A stretch of 64,000 nucleotides of DNA from positions 868,001 to 932,000 of the forward strand of contig CAWISR010000003.1 in NCBI GenBank assembly GCA_963838845.1, given 5' to 3'. Position 1 is the first letter of the stretch, and every line of letters begins with the position of its first letter. The position numbers were made by a program, and so were the translations under genes. Positions 8,803-18,500 of the stretch are shown piece by piece. The notes under the pieces are model-generated. The model did not search any database. It had not been told where the DNA came from and saw nothing but the letters and a program-made list of their open reading frames with translations. This stretch comes from CAVRXQ01 sp963838845. GTDB lineage: Bacteria; Actinomycetota; Acidimicrobiia; Acidimicrobiales; Bog-793.

Positions 8803-9543
8803 CGCAAACCTTTCGCTGGCAACCTCGATTCCCGAGTGTGCTTCGTGAATGCACTGATGTCACGCAAAAACGCGAGATCGCGAGAACTCTTGGGGCGCAT
8901 TGACGCAAGATCGGCCGATTCGTCACGTCAGCGCAATCGAAGTGGGCGCCAATCGCAATCTTGTCGGTGGTCGACGCCCGGTCGCCGTTGTCGTTTGGGT
9001 GTCGCCGCTCGTAACGATGCGTTCGGCGACGCGATGACCCAAAACGTGCAATTTCTGATCGCGATATTGCCGCGATTGTGCTTGTTACGCAGCGCCAACT
9101 CTGATCAATAACAGGCCGCGAAAACCCTGGAAACTCGCTCGCCAACCAGGCAAACCGGGAGTCGCAAGCAACCGATGTTCGAGGTCCCGTGCATCGATCC
9201 GTCCGCGTGTCGCCGTTGCTGTCTGTTCACGCACGCGTTCGAGCGCAACGCAGATTTGACCGAATTTGGGGTCACGCGAAGTTGATCATCGCGATTTCGA
9301 CCTTGAATATATACGTCTTGATGATGATTCAATGACGGCATCAGGGACCGCAATTCATCGGAACGCGTGCGCGCGTCGGGTGTGTTGCCGCGCGTAGCCA
9401 TTTCTTTATTCACTGAGTCGAGGGTCTTGTAGGCATCGCGCAGCGGTGGGGGAAACGCATTTGAGTCTGACACCTAAAAGGATTGAAGTGTTCCGGTCGT
9501 TAGGTAGATCGCAGCAGCGTCGAGCAGAAGGATCGAGCGGAGG
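8803..9543. other. Intergenic region between divergent GH16 and G1 peptidase genes
   Basis: No convincing gene is seen here. Part of it (about 9030-9410) is poorer in GC than its surroundings. A minus-strand open frame at 9105-9473 has no family resemblance and no ribosome binding site. The stretch presumably carries the promoters of both flanking secreted-enzyme genes. A GACCCAAAAC site at 9036-9045 recurs upstream of the GH16 gene at 43681-44916. Confidence 0.5.
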
Positions 9544-10557
9544 ATGACACACCGAGCAGTCGTCTTCGTTGGGATCTGTGCGCTCGTGTGTGTGGTCGGT
9601 GGCGCTGTCGATCTCGGCGGCCCCGAGCTTGCGACCGGAGTGTCGACGACGACCTACGTACTTCCCAATCCGCACGCGCACTGCCGTTTGCACTTTCGCA
9701 AGAAGTTCGTGACGGCCGTCGAGTACAGGCGCATCGTTGTCAACGGCAAGACGGTTGTCAGACGTGTGCGCGCGCTCCGTGGTGAGTGCCGCTACTTTCA
9801 ACCCGGCGCCGGCGGCGCGTCTCCCTCGAGCCTTTCCACTTCGCGAATAACCGACGACGCGAACACGCGATCGACATCGCCGACCACGACCGTCCCGATT
9901 CCGACGACGACGGAGGCGCCAAGTCCAAGCACCACCACGACGACTTCGACGACCACGACCGTTCCGAACGGGAACGGGTTCGATCCGCAACTCACGAGCC
10001 AATGGGCCGGCTATTTCGAGATACCGGGCCCGGTGAGCTCGGTGAGTGCCACGTGGGTGGTCCCCAGCCTCGTCTGCTCGAGCATCGAAACGTTTTCGTC
10101 GACGTGGGTCGGGATCGGCGGATTATCAGGGGGAGCGCTTCTCCAGGCGGGAATGTTCGACAACTGCATCGGAGGCTTGGCCGAGAACGGAGCCTTTGCC
10201 GAGGAGTATCCCGGATCGACGGTCAGTTTCGACCTGCTCTTCCGTCCCGGTGACACGATCACCGCGACCGTCAGCGACGGCGCGTCGGGGTGGCAGGCGG
10301 TAGTGACCGATGTCACCACCGGACAGGCCGAATCCGCGTCGGCGCCCGACTACTCCGGCGGCGGCTCTGCGGAGTGGATGGTCGAGGCATACGGCGCACC
10401 GGGTGGGATCCCGGTGTCCGATTTCGGGTCGGAGCAATTGAGCGCATTCACGGTCGGCGGAACGCCTGCCTCGATCTCGGGGTCGGACGTCTGGGAGATG
10501 GCGAATGTGACGGCGAGCGATCCGGCAACCGGCGTCTACCGGTTGACCTACGGCTGA
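9544..10557 (+). CDS. Secreted glutamic peptidase, family G1 (copy 1), with Thr-rich linker
   Basis: The 337-residue protein has a signal peptide (about residues 1-30), a basic, Cys-containing N-terminal region (about 40-90), a Ser/Thr/Pro-rich linker (about 95-142) and a C-terminal eqolisin (G1) domain. The catalytic pair is visible: Gln201 in ALLQAG and Glu277 in AEWMVEAY, in the same contexts as Gln53 and Glu136 of scytalidoglutamic peptidase. QWAGYF, WVGIGG and the EEYPGSTVSF segment also fit. Known G1 enzymes are endopeptidases active at acid pH. The propeptide-like N-terminus may be removed on activation. A paralogue lies at 20040-20804. Confidence 0.88.
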   Translation: MTHRAVVFVGICALVCVVGGAVDLGGPELATGVSTTTYVLPNPHAHCRLHFRKKFVTAVEYRRIVVNGKTVVRRVRALRGECRYFQPGAGGASPSSLSTSRITDDANTRSTSPTTTVPIPTTTEAPSPSTTTTTSTTTTVPNGNGFDPQLTSQWAGYFEIPGPVSSVSATWVVPSLVCSSIETFSSTWVGIGGLSGGALLQAGMFDNCIGGLAENGAFAEEYPGSTVSFDLLFRPGDTITATVSDGASGWQAVVTDVTTGQAESASAPDYSGGGSAEWMVEAYGAPGGIPVSDFGSEQLSAFTVGGTPASISGSDVWEMANVTASDPATGVYRLTYG

Positions 10558-10711
10558 GCCGCAAGCTCAGGCGCGCCCTTCCGCTTGGTGTCCGCGCTGA
10601 GGCAACGGGCGTCGCAGGCACGAGAAACCGTCAGATCGCGGTGCTGTCGCCGCGACGGGGCGACGCCGTTCTGCGGCGAACGCGCGGCAACCGGGGGAGT
10701 CGTGGGCGAGA

Positions 10712-10731
10712 ACGGCGGAGTTCTCCGCCGT
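10712..10731. terminator. Candidate bidirectional terminator hairpin
   Basis: ACGGCGGA and TCCGCCGT form a perfect 8-bp stem around a GTTC tetraloop, between two convergent genes (ending at 10557 and 10778). There is no T-tract, so termination efficiency is uncertain. Confidence 0.5.
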
Positions 10732-10777
10732 CTCGATTCGTCGTCAAGTGGCCGGCCGGCACCAAGCGCCGGGACGA

Positions 10778-11540
10778 TCAGGCGATCGGACGGAGCCTGT
10801 CGAGCAGCTCGGTCTGAGAGTGGGCGCCGAGCTTGCGGAAGATCGCCTTCAGGTGATTGCGGACGGTGTGCTCGCTGAGGTACAGCGTGCGCGCGATCGA
10901 AGCGACCCGACGGCCGTCGAGGAGAAGCGCCAAGACGTCGCGCTCACGGCGGGTGAGCGAATCCGGCCACCGGAGCGGCTCGAGATTCATCGATGAGTCT
11001 GTGCTTCGCCCCCGGGCGCCGGCCGTGTCGTTTTTCGTGTTGTCGAGGTTGGCAACAGAGCTCTCGTCTTCGGCACGGACCAATTCCGGTGTCAACAGAC
11101 AGACTGCGAAGCGCCCGCGGCCCCCACTTGGGAACGCGCTGAATCGTCATCCGCGCCCGTACGCGACCACGGTCCCGGGTGATTAGCTCAAAGCGGGTGG
11201 AGGCGGCACCCGAGCCCTCGACCGACAGCAACGAGGCCATCGCCTCCAGCATGCGCAGGTATTTCTGCCGTTGGTCACGAGGGACGTAAGGCGGGGGATC
11301 CGAAGTATCGAACGGCTGGCATGCGTCAGTGCCGACGAGGTCGTCGAGAGCTGGGTTCGAGTAGACGCGGTGGCCCGCTGCATTCACGACGAGGACGCCG
11401 TCGCTGAGGTCGTCGAAGATCGTCTTGAGCGACTGGTCGAACCACGACTGCGCCCTCCGCTGGTGCGGCCCTAAGTCCGCGATTATCCGAGCGGGGACCT
11501 CGTCTGTTCGAGCGGCTGCGCCTTCTCCCGTTCGCTGCAA
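10778..11540 (-). pseudogene. PAS-LuxR transcriptional regulator interrupted by a +1 frameshift in a C5/G5 tract
   Basis: Reading leftwards from 11540, the first frame encodes a PAS-like sensor (FDDLSDGVLVVNAAGHRVYSNPALDDL, then RFELITRDRGRVRARMTIQRVPKWG). The second frame encodes a C-terminal LuxR helix-turn-helix (LTRRERDVLALLLDGRRVASIARTLYLSEHTVRNHLKAIFRKLGA), ending at 10778. Removing one base from the C5 run at 11121-11125 (G5 in the message) joins them as KWGRGRFAVCLLTPELV, a natural linker. The intact protein would have about 253 residues. The break may be a real mutation, a phase-variable tract or a sequencing error. No ligand for the PAS domain can be predicted. Confidence 0.75.
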
Positions 11541-11733
11541 CGCCTGACCCTCTCACTCCACTTCGAAGAGTGAGAACTCCCCCCTCGCTGACCTCGATGC
11601 CCCATACTCGTCACGAATCCCGTCACGCCATGTCAGCCCACTCTGGGCTAGGGGCCCTCCGCGTCAGCATGCCTATCGCGGGGATTGCTCGCACCATCAA
11701 CCTTGATGAATTCGCCTCGCCGAGAAACCTGCG

Positions 11734-11769
11734 AGAGGAGGGGCCAATCTCGTTGTTGGCCCCTCCTCT
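11734..11769 (-). terminator. Strong stem-loop downstream of the ICK-module surface protein gene
   Basis: A perfect 14-bp inverted repeat (AGAGGAGGGGCCAA and its complement) flanks an 8-base loop, 74 bases after the stop of the gene ending at 11843. The stem is very stable. On the minus strand only a modest pyrimidine stretch follows, so it may terminate transcription or protect the 3' end of the message. The rest of 11541-11842 shows no gene. Confidence 0.7.
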
Positions 11770-11842
11770 GCTTTCGGTCACTCCTTGCGCCGTGGAGACG
11801 GGGCAACCGAGGTCGCTCCGTCTCCAGCGGCACGAAGTGTTG

Positions 11843-13912
11843 TTACAGCGTCAACCTCACGATGCGGAAGGCAAGGTGGGCCCGCAACGTACGAAGGTGC
11901 GCAAGCAGACGCAGGTCTGCGGCGCGCTGTGCCTTCGTCAGCTTCAGGCTGCGCAACGCCTTCTCGATCGACCTGATCGACTTGCCGTACTTCACGAACT
12001 GGCGCTCGTACTTCACCAATTGAGACCGGCTGTGAGCGTTTGCGTTCAGTGACGTTACGGCCTTCGAGACCGCGATGGCCTCAGGCAGCGTCGGGGCGGT
12101 CGTCGTTCCGGCGTTCGCTCCGCCGGGGTTGGCGACCGTCACGGGCGCCGTCGGGGCGCTTGGCGGGTCGACGTTTGTCCAGGTGACGATCGTCTCCGAC
12201 GGACCCTCACTCATCGTCACGTCAACTGACGAGGCTGAGCCCGACGAACCGAGCATCATGTGCGAGAGCACCGGCGTGCCGGTGTCGGTGAAGACGCCGC
12301 CTTCGTACACGCCGACGTCAGTGAAGCTCGACGTCAGCGCGATCATCGAGGCCGCGAACCCGGTGGTTCCCGTCTCGGTGACGGTCTGAGTGCTGTCGTA
12401 CGGCAGGCTCAGCTCCGAGGTCGGGTCATTCGGGTTCAGCGTCGGCGTCGCGAACTCACACTCGTTCGCGGGCACCGTCACCGTGAAGGACCCATCAGCA
12501 ATCTCGCCCCAGAACCAGCCCGTCGTCTCCGTGGTTCCCGACGTTCCGGTGTACTCCGAGACGTACTGCGGACCCGAGACGGTGAAGGTGAACGGACCGG
12601 TACCTGCCGGCGCGTCCTTGCAGATCTTCAACGTCGACGGGTATGCGAGACCGTCGTAGAAGTCCACTTCTGCCGAGTTGGTGTTCGAGCCGTAAGACCC
12701 GGTCACCGGAGCACCGATCACGACTTCGGTCGTGCGGGTGGCGTCGTTCGGGTACGGCGGAGGAGTCGAAGACGACCCAACCGTCGACAAAGACCCCGAA
12801 TCGTCGATGCCGTAGACCTCTGTGCCGGGCGTGGGCCCTTCGGTGATCTCCACAGTCGTACCTGCGCGGTACGGGGTCGGGTTCGAGCACTCACCGGCCG
12901 TCAGGTCGAAGGTGGCAGGCGCCGTGTCCGGCCCAGCCACTCCGCTGATCACGGTCTCGGTGAACGAGTACTCCGTTGCAGACCCCTGCGGCTGCGTAGA
13001 AGCGTCGCCGTCCCAGTACTTGCAGATTTCCAGACCGACGGTGGCGTCCGTGTAGTTCACGACCGTCATGTACGCCGGCGAGGTTGTGAAGTAGTTGGAC
13101 GGGGTTTGCGGCAGGATCCACGATCCTGACCCTCCGTCAACGTTGTTCTGCCAGATCAGCTCGTCCGCGCCGTTCGGACCGTCCAGGTTGGCGGTGACGC
13201 CATCTGGTACGACGTACAGGTTCGTCCCGTCTTCCGTGGCTTCCATCTCGCCAGCCGGCACTGTCACGGGCGGACTGCACGCCGTGCCACCGACGGGAAT
13301 GGTCACTGAAACGGGAACGTCGTAGTTGAGGCCGCCGGAATCCGACGCCTCAGCATCCGTGTTCGTAAGGTCGAAGTTGAACGTTCCTGACAGGTTGTCG
13401 CCGGACACGTCCGTCTTGCAGATCTCCGCCTGGCCGGTGACGAGCGAGTCGGTGAAGTCCACCGTGGCCTCGTTGCCGGCTGCTGGGATCTCCGCGACGA
13501 CGTCCGTGTAACCGGGCAGCTGCGTCGGGTCGAAGCTGATCCAACTGGCCGGGGTGCTAGCTCCCGGCCCGATCGCCGTGATCTGGTACCAGTCCTCGAC
13601 CTGCTCCGAGATGGTGTACGGCGTTCCCGACTGAATGTCGAGCGTCGAACACCCTCCCGGCTGTACCCAGACCTCTTGGCTGTCATAAGACCCGCCGGTG
13701 ACATAGAACTCGAATCCCTCGTTGCTGTTGTTGTTCACAGTTACGAGGGAGTTCGGGGTCCACGTCTTGCAGATCTTGAGGAGGCCCGCACCTTCCGCGG
13801 TCGCACCCGCCGTCGTCGCCGTCGCGGCAACAGCCCCGACGAGGACGGACGAACCGATGAGCATCGCGAGGACAGCTCCGAGCTTCCTCATTCTCCTAAG
13901 TGGTTTAACCAA
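11843..13912 (-). CDS. Secreted surface protein with four ICK-type modules and a basic helical tail
   Basis: The 689-residue protein has a signal peptide (about residues 8-38) and four modules of 115-135 residues, each opening with an (x)xICK strand at about 47, 164, 296 and 430. Each module contains a second cysteine in a G/E-x-C context (PGGCS, GGTACS, AGECS, ANECEF), which could pair with the ICK cysteine. The modules look like prealbumin-like or Cna-B-like surface folds. The last 90 residues are rich in Lys, Arg and Leu, without an LPxTG signal, and could bind the wall electrostatically. The TTG start at 13912 is supported by AAAGGAG seven bases upstream; an ATG at 13891 is the alternative. 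A structural or adhesive role is inferred. Confidence 0.75.
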   Translation of the reverse strand: MVKPLRRMRKLGAVLAMLIGSSVLVGAVAATATTAGATAEGAGLLKICKTWTPNSLVTVNNNSNEGFEFYVTGGSYDSQEVWVQPGGCSTLDIQSGTPYTISEQVEDWYQITAIGPGASTPASWISFDPTQLPGYTDVVAEIPAAGNEATVDFTDSLVTGQAEICKTDVSGDNLSGTFNFDLTNTDAEASDSGGLNYDVPVSVTIPVGGTACSPPVTVPAGEMEATEDGTNLYVVPDGVTANLDGPNGADELIWQNNVDGGSGSWILPQTPSNYFTTSPAYMTVVNYTDATVGLEICKYWDGDASTQPQGSATEYSFTETVISGVAGPDTAPATFDLTAGECSNPTPYRAGTTVEITEGPTPGTEVYGIDDSGSLSTVGSSSTPPPYPNDATRTTEVVIGAPVTGSYGSNTNSAEVDFYDGLAYPSTLKICKDAPAGTGPFTFTVSGPQYVSEYTGTSGTTETTGWFWGEIADGSFTVTVPANECEFATPTLNPNDPTSELSLPYDSTQTVTETGTTGFAASMIALTSSFTDVGVYEGGVFTDTGTPVLSHMMLGSSGSASSVDVTMSEGPSETIVTWTNVDPPSAPTAPVTVANPGGANAGTTTAPTLPEAIAVSKAVTSLNANAHSRSQLVKYERQFVKYGKSIRSIEKALRSLKLTKAQRAADLRLLAHLRTLRAHLAFRIVRLTL

Positions 13913-13940
13913 TTCCCCTCTCCTTTTTTTGACTGAATAA

Positions 13941-13952
13941 CCGGAGATCCGG
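13941..13952 (-). promoter_or_regulatory. 12-bp palindrome upstream of the ICK-module gene
   Basis: CCGGAGATCCGG has perfect 5-bp arms around GA and lies 29-40 bases before the TTG start at 13912. Its GGAGATCC core recurs in the dyad immediately before the Ig-repeat gene (15569-15584). A shared operator is possible. Confidence 0.35.
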
Positions 13953-15073
13953 CACTACTTTTTTCGTTTCCCGGCGAAGCCAAACTCTCTGGTTACGCAA
14001 CACAGGAAGTCAGCCACAGGTGCGTTTGCGTTTGCGAACCGTCCCTCGCGCTTGTCCCCTCGGAACAAAGTCGGGATCGGCTGGTCCTCCGCCCGATTCG
14101 CCAACCCCCTTTGATGGCTGGACACCCGCTCGCCAGGCGCGGGTTCAGCCCACTAGAGACGAACGGTACGGATGGACGAACTCGCCGACAATGGCTGGAA
14201 GCGGGATTGACTCGTAGTGGGTCTACGAATCATCGCAAGTGTGTAGCGAATATTGGGCTACATGTAGTTACCGTTTCACGAAGAGTGCTTGTCAGCGTCG
14301 CGACGACTCTGGCCCTTTTCGTATCGGTCGCGCGCAGCACGGGCGCTTCTCGAACCGAAGCTCGGTCGCCCACTCGAGGGTCGCAGACTCGTGGATCGCG
14401 AGTTGTACGAGCGCCGACGACCGCACCGTGAAAGTTGGTTGTCGTCGGTCAACGAAACACCAGCGGGAAGCTGTTGAGCCATGTCGGTGAAATCCGATCT
14501 GGGATAGGCGCGGGTGGGAAGTCTTTGCCCGCGAGGATTCTCGAGGAACTCGGTTGCCAACGCGGAGTGCGAGGTGGTTGACCCCGTCGGGCTTGCTGGG
14601 GCTCGTTCAAAGTGCCGAGCGGAGCGGCGGGAACCTCGATCAGTTTTGGGTTCGCACGAGGAACTCGGACGTCACACAGCCGCCCCGGTCAACGAACCTC
14701 TGCGAGTTCGCGAGCAGATCTGGGTCTAGCTCGCCCGAGCGTGCAACTACCGGCAACCCCCGCGATTTCGTGGGCCCCGCCAGGCGAGCGACACGCGGGA
14801 GCCGATCGACCTGGTCCGATTCGGGTTAATCCAGCCCGCGCGGGCGGTTTGTTGCGGGAGGCCCGCATACGCCTCGTAATCCGAACAGTCGATAGCCGTT
14901 GCACGGACCGGATACAGGTCGAATTCTTTATTGACCAGCTGTAAACGCGTCGTCAGAATATGGCCGAAAACGACGCAACGCGAAGAGAAAGGCGTGGCGA
15001 GGACCTCGACTGGGACGCTTTGATCTCCGGCCCGTAAGTGGTCGCTTGGGTTCCGGGGGGAGCGAGTAGCGAA

Positions 15074-15121
15074 ACCACCCCAGCTGGCAATCGGTCGGCA
15101 GTTGTCACCGATCAGGGTGGT
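15074..15121 (+). promoter_or_regulatory. Nested leader hairpin burying the ribosome binding site of the small LuxR gene
   Basis: Outer arms ACCACCC (15074-15080) and GGGTGGT (15115-15121) enclose inner arms ATCGGT (15090-15095) and ACCGAT (15107-15112) with an 11-base loop. The outer right arm contains the SD (AGGGTGG) of the ATG at 15128, so folding would block initiation. This is the layout of a translational switch; no known riboswitch class was recognised. Confidence 0.45.
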
Positions 15122-15127
15122 ACCCAG

Positions 15128-15376
15128 ATGAGTCTTGACGTCTTCCAACGGCTGAGCCCCCGTGAGCAGGAAGTGCTGTTCGCCCTCATGAAGGGTCGGA
15201 CAGCGCGAGAGATCTGCGAGCGTGAATACCTGTCGATGCCGACCGTGCGCAGTCAAATTCACTCCATTCTCTCGAAACTCGGCGTAAACACTCAGCTCGC
15301 CGCCGTCGTGCTCGCGTATCGAAACGGTTGGCTTCCTGAGAGCGAGCGACCATCGGATCAACGCCCGGCGGTGTAG
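15128..15376 (+). CDS. Stand-alone LuxR/GerE-type DNA-binding protein (copy 1)
   Basis: The 82-residue product is little more than a LuxR-type helix-turn-helix: RLSPREQEVLFALMKGRTAREICEREYLSMPTVRSQIHSILSKLGVNTQLAAVVLAYRNGW. It has no receiver, PAS or ligand domain. Known proteins of this build, such as GerE, bind DNA as dimers and act as late or accessory regulators. The ATG at 15128 has AGGGTGG at suitable spacing, inside a leader hairpin. The protein is clearly paralogous to the one at 23872-24120, with shared MSL-x-VF and LSPREQ starts. It lies between two large surface-protein genes, which are plausible targets (inference). Confidence 0.85.
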   Translation: MSLDVFQRLSPREQEVLFALMKGRTAREICEREYLSMPTVRSQIHSILSKLGVNTQLAAVVLAYRNGWLPESERPSDQRPAV

Positions 15377-15568
15377 CAGCGCATCGAACCGATGAATAAT
15401 TAATCACGCGCGGCGGTCTCAATAGCGCGCTATGCGTTCGAATTGAAAGAAACCCCACGATCAGCAACCTCTGAGCTTTCCGTGGAGACGATTCGGCGCG
15501 CAATGTTCGTCAATTTCGATGATGCCCAAACCACGGTCGCACTTCTAGCTTGTCTTGGGTCTCCGACT

Positions 15569-15584
15569 CCTTGGAGATCCAAGG
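15569..15584 (+). promoter_or_regulatory. Hairpin over the SD of the Ig-repeat gene; dyad with GGAGATCC core
   Basis: CCTTGG and CCAAGG form a 6-bp stem around AGAT, ending seven bases before the ATG at 15592. The right arm carries the AAGG of the only SD-like sequence (AAGGCGGA). As DNA it is a dyad with the same GGAGATCC core as 13941-13952. Confidence 0.4.
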
Positions 15585-15591
15585 CGGATCG

Positions 15592-18500
15592 ATGCGGGCA
15601 AGGCGCAGGACTCCAATTCGAGCGAAGCGACGGGTCGCGGCCATAGGCATCGTCGCGGCGTCCGCGACCGCGGTGGCATTCGGTTTGTTTTATGTGAATC
15701 CGGCGAGCGCAGGATCCAACCCGACGTCGACTTCGGTATCAGTGACGGGGACAACCCCCTTCAACTACGGCGAGTCGCTCACCTACTCCGCAACCGTCAG
15801 CGGCGTCGACAGCTCCGCAAACGGAGATCCGGTGTCGTTCAGCGTCGGCGCGACGCCGCTCTGTTCAACCACTCTCGCGGTCCCATCCTCGGGGTCCACC
15901 GGAGCGACGGGATCCACCGGGGCGACAGGATCTACCGGATCTCCTGGTTCTGCCGTCGGCACGGCGAGTTGCACGGCGAGTAACGCGCCTGCTGGCAGCG
16001 ATACCGTGACCGCGAGCTACGCCGGAGACCAGACTTTCGCGGCCTCGTCAGACACGACGACAATCTCGGTCGAGGCGATTTCGACGACGACCTCGGTTTC
16101 GGTGACCACGCCTGGTCCCTACACCGTTGGTGAATCGGTCACGTACTCGGCGACCGTCGTCGGCTCTGATTCGATGAACCCTCCGGACGGCGAATCTGTG
16201 ACCTTCAGCAACGGTTCGATGTCGTGCACCGGAACCCTCAGTTCCGGGACTGCGACCTGCGCCTTCGCCGCCACGCTCGGAAGCGACACGGTGAGCGCCA
16301 GCTACGCAGGCGACTCGAAATATGGATCCTCTACTGGGTCGACGTCGATCACGGTCAACCCGATTTCGACGACGACCTCGATGTCCGTCACGACCTCAGG
16401 TCCCTACACCTACGGTGAGTCGGTCACGTACTCGGCGACGGTGACAGGGTCTGACGGCTCGAGCCCTCCCGGCGGCGAAACCGTGACCTTCAGCAACGGT
16501 TCGAAGTCGTGCGCGGGAACCCTGAGTTCCGGGACCGCGACCTGTGCATTCACCGCCACCGTCGGCACCGACACGGTGAGCGCGAGTTACGGGGGCGACT
16601 CGAAGTATGGGTCCTCGGAGGGGTCGACTTCGATCACCGTTGGCGAGGCAACGACGACGACCTCGGTGTCGGTGACGACTTCTGGTCCCTACACCTACGG
16701 TGAGTCGGTCACGTACTCGGCGACCGTCGTCGCGCCTGACGGCTTGAGTCCCCCCGACGGCGAAACTGTGAGCTTCAACAACGGCGTGACCTCGTGCACC
16801 GGGCACCTCAGCGGGGGGACAGCAAGCTGCCCCTTCATCGCCACGGTCGGGACCGACACGGTGAGCGCGAGCTACGGGGGCGACTCGAACTATGGGTCCT
16901 CGTCGGGGTCGACGTCGATCACGGTCGGCGAGGCAACGACGACGACAAAGGTGTCAGAGACGCCGTCGGGCCCGTACACCTACGGCGAGTCGCTGACCTA
17001 TCAGGTGACGGTCGCCGCTCCTTCAACCGGGACCTACCAGGGTTCTCCGAGTGGAACGGTCAATGTCGCAGTTGACGGATCGACGCTTTGCACGGCAACG
17101 CTCGCCGTGGTAGCTGCGACGAACACCTCGACGGCGAGCTGCAGCTCCTCCAACGCCCCGGCAGGAACCGACGCGGTGAGCGCGAGCTACGGAGGCGACT
17201 CGAACTTTGCCTCATCGTCTTCCGCGGCGAATTCAATCGACGTCAGCAAGGCGAATACGAAAACGACGGTGTCCATCTCGCAGTCGTCGGTGCCTTACGG
17301 AAACTTCGTCACCTACGACGTCGTTGTGCAACCACAGCCCCCGGTGAACCCCACGGACGCCGCCAACTTCCCGACGGGGACCGTGGTCGTCTCCGTCGGT
17401 GGAAGCCAGGTCTGCGCGCCAAGCTTGGACTCGAATTACACGGCGACGTGTGACGTCGCCGTGACGGCTCCCCTCGGTACTGACACGGTGAGCGCCAGCT
17501 ACGGAGGCGACGGGAATTTCAACATATCGGCGGGCAGCACGAGCGTCACAGTGACCGTCGCTCAACAGTCGATCACGTTCGTCACGCCGTCTTCGGCCTC
17601 GGTGGGAGGTTCGGCAACGCTTTCGGCGACCGCGTCGTCTGGGCTTCCGGTCGTGTTCACCGTCGACCATGCGAGCGGAACCGAGGTGTGCGGCCTGTCC
17701 GGTTCGAACGGGGCGACGGTGCGGTTCTTCTCCGAGGGCACGTGCATCATCGACGCCAACCAGGCAGGCAATGCGGATTACTTCGCCGCTCCGCAGGTCT
17801 ACCAGGAGATTTCTGTGGGTGTTCCGAGCAGTGGGGGCGGCGGAGGGGGAGCGGCTCCGGCAACCGTCGTGCTGCCTGACGCTGCTCCGCCGTCGGGATT
17901 TCCGTCTGCCGACTTCGGCACGCCGATCTCTTGGACGATCGAAGCCGGCGCGTCGCCGACCGTCGTCGAACCGCTCGACGGCGCGAAGGTCTCGGTGACG
18001 ATACCGAACGGGGCGCTCCCAGACGGTACGACCGTGAGCCTCTACCCCGTCGGGCGCGGGAGTCCTCTCGTGAAATCGCTGCCCGCCGGAAAGTCTTTCC
18101 TCATCTCGCTCGCGTTGTCCTGGGAGGAATCGAACGGTTCGGTGCCGGTGGCGTCAGAGCCCGTCTCGGTCACGTTCACGGACGCTCACATTTCCGTGGG
18201 CGATGTCGTCTACGTGGTGACCTCCTCCGGAATCCGGTCCGTCGGCAAGGCGACAGCCGATGGCAAGTTGACCGTGGAGTTCCGCGAGGACCCGACGTTG
18301 GTTCTCACGGCGAACCCGCGGGTAACGGTCGTGGGTTCACGATTCGCAGTGGCAAGGGGGTCGTTGCCACTGACGCTCTCCTGCTCCGCTGCCGAATGCT
18401 CAGGGACCGTGAGGCTCGACCAGCAGGTCGTCGAGAAGTCCAAGTCGGGGTCGTCGACGAAAAAGGTTGTTTCCCTTGCAACCACTTCTTACAGATTCGG

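Larger units (their letters stand above)
13913..15127. other. 1.2-kb intergenic region between the ICK protein gene and the small LuxR gene
   Basis: I see no gene here: the short open frames lack ribosome binding sites and family resemblance. The left end holds the SD of the ICK gene and the 13941-13952 palindrome. The right end holds the structured leader of the small LuxR gene. The length and mixed composition are unusual for this otherwise compact window and leave room for promoters, an undetected small RNA or a decayed gene. Confidence 0.5.

Noticed and set aside
9105..9473. 122-residue minus-strand open frame between GH16 and the G1 peptidase
   Set aside because: No SD, no signal or family motif, and a composition typical of non-coding DNA; likely a chance open frame.
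14747..15361. 204-residue minus-strand frame opposite the small LuxR gene
   Set aside because: Shadow of the LuxR gene; similarity to the frame opposite the second LuxR gene follows from the sense-strand paralogy.
15890..15955. Short GST/GAT-coding repeats as a CRISPR or satellite
   Set aside because: They are in frame inside the Ig-repeat gene and encode collagen-like triplets; there are no spacer-repeat units.
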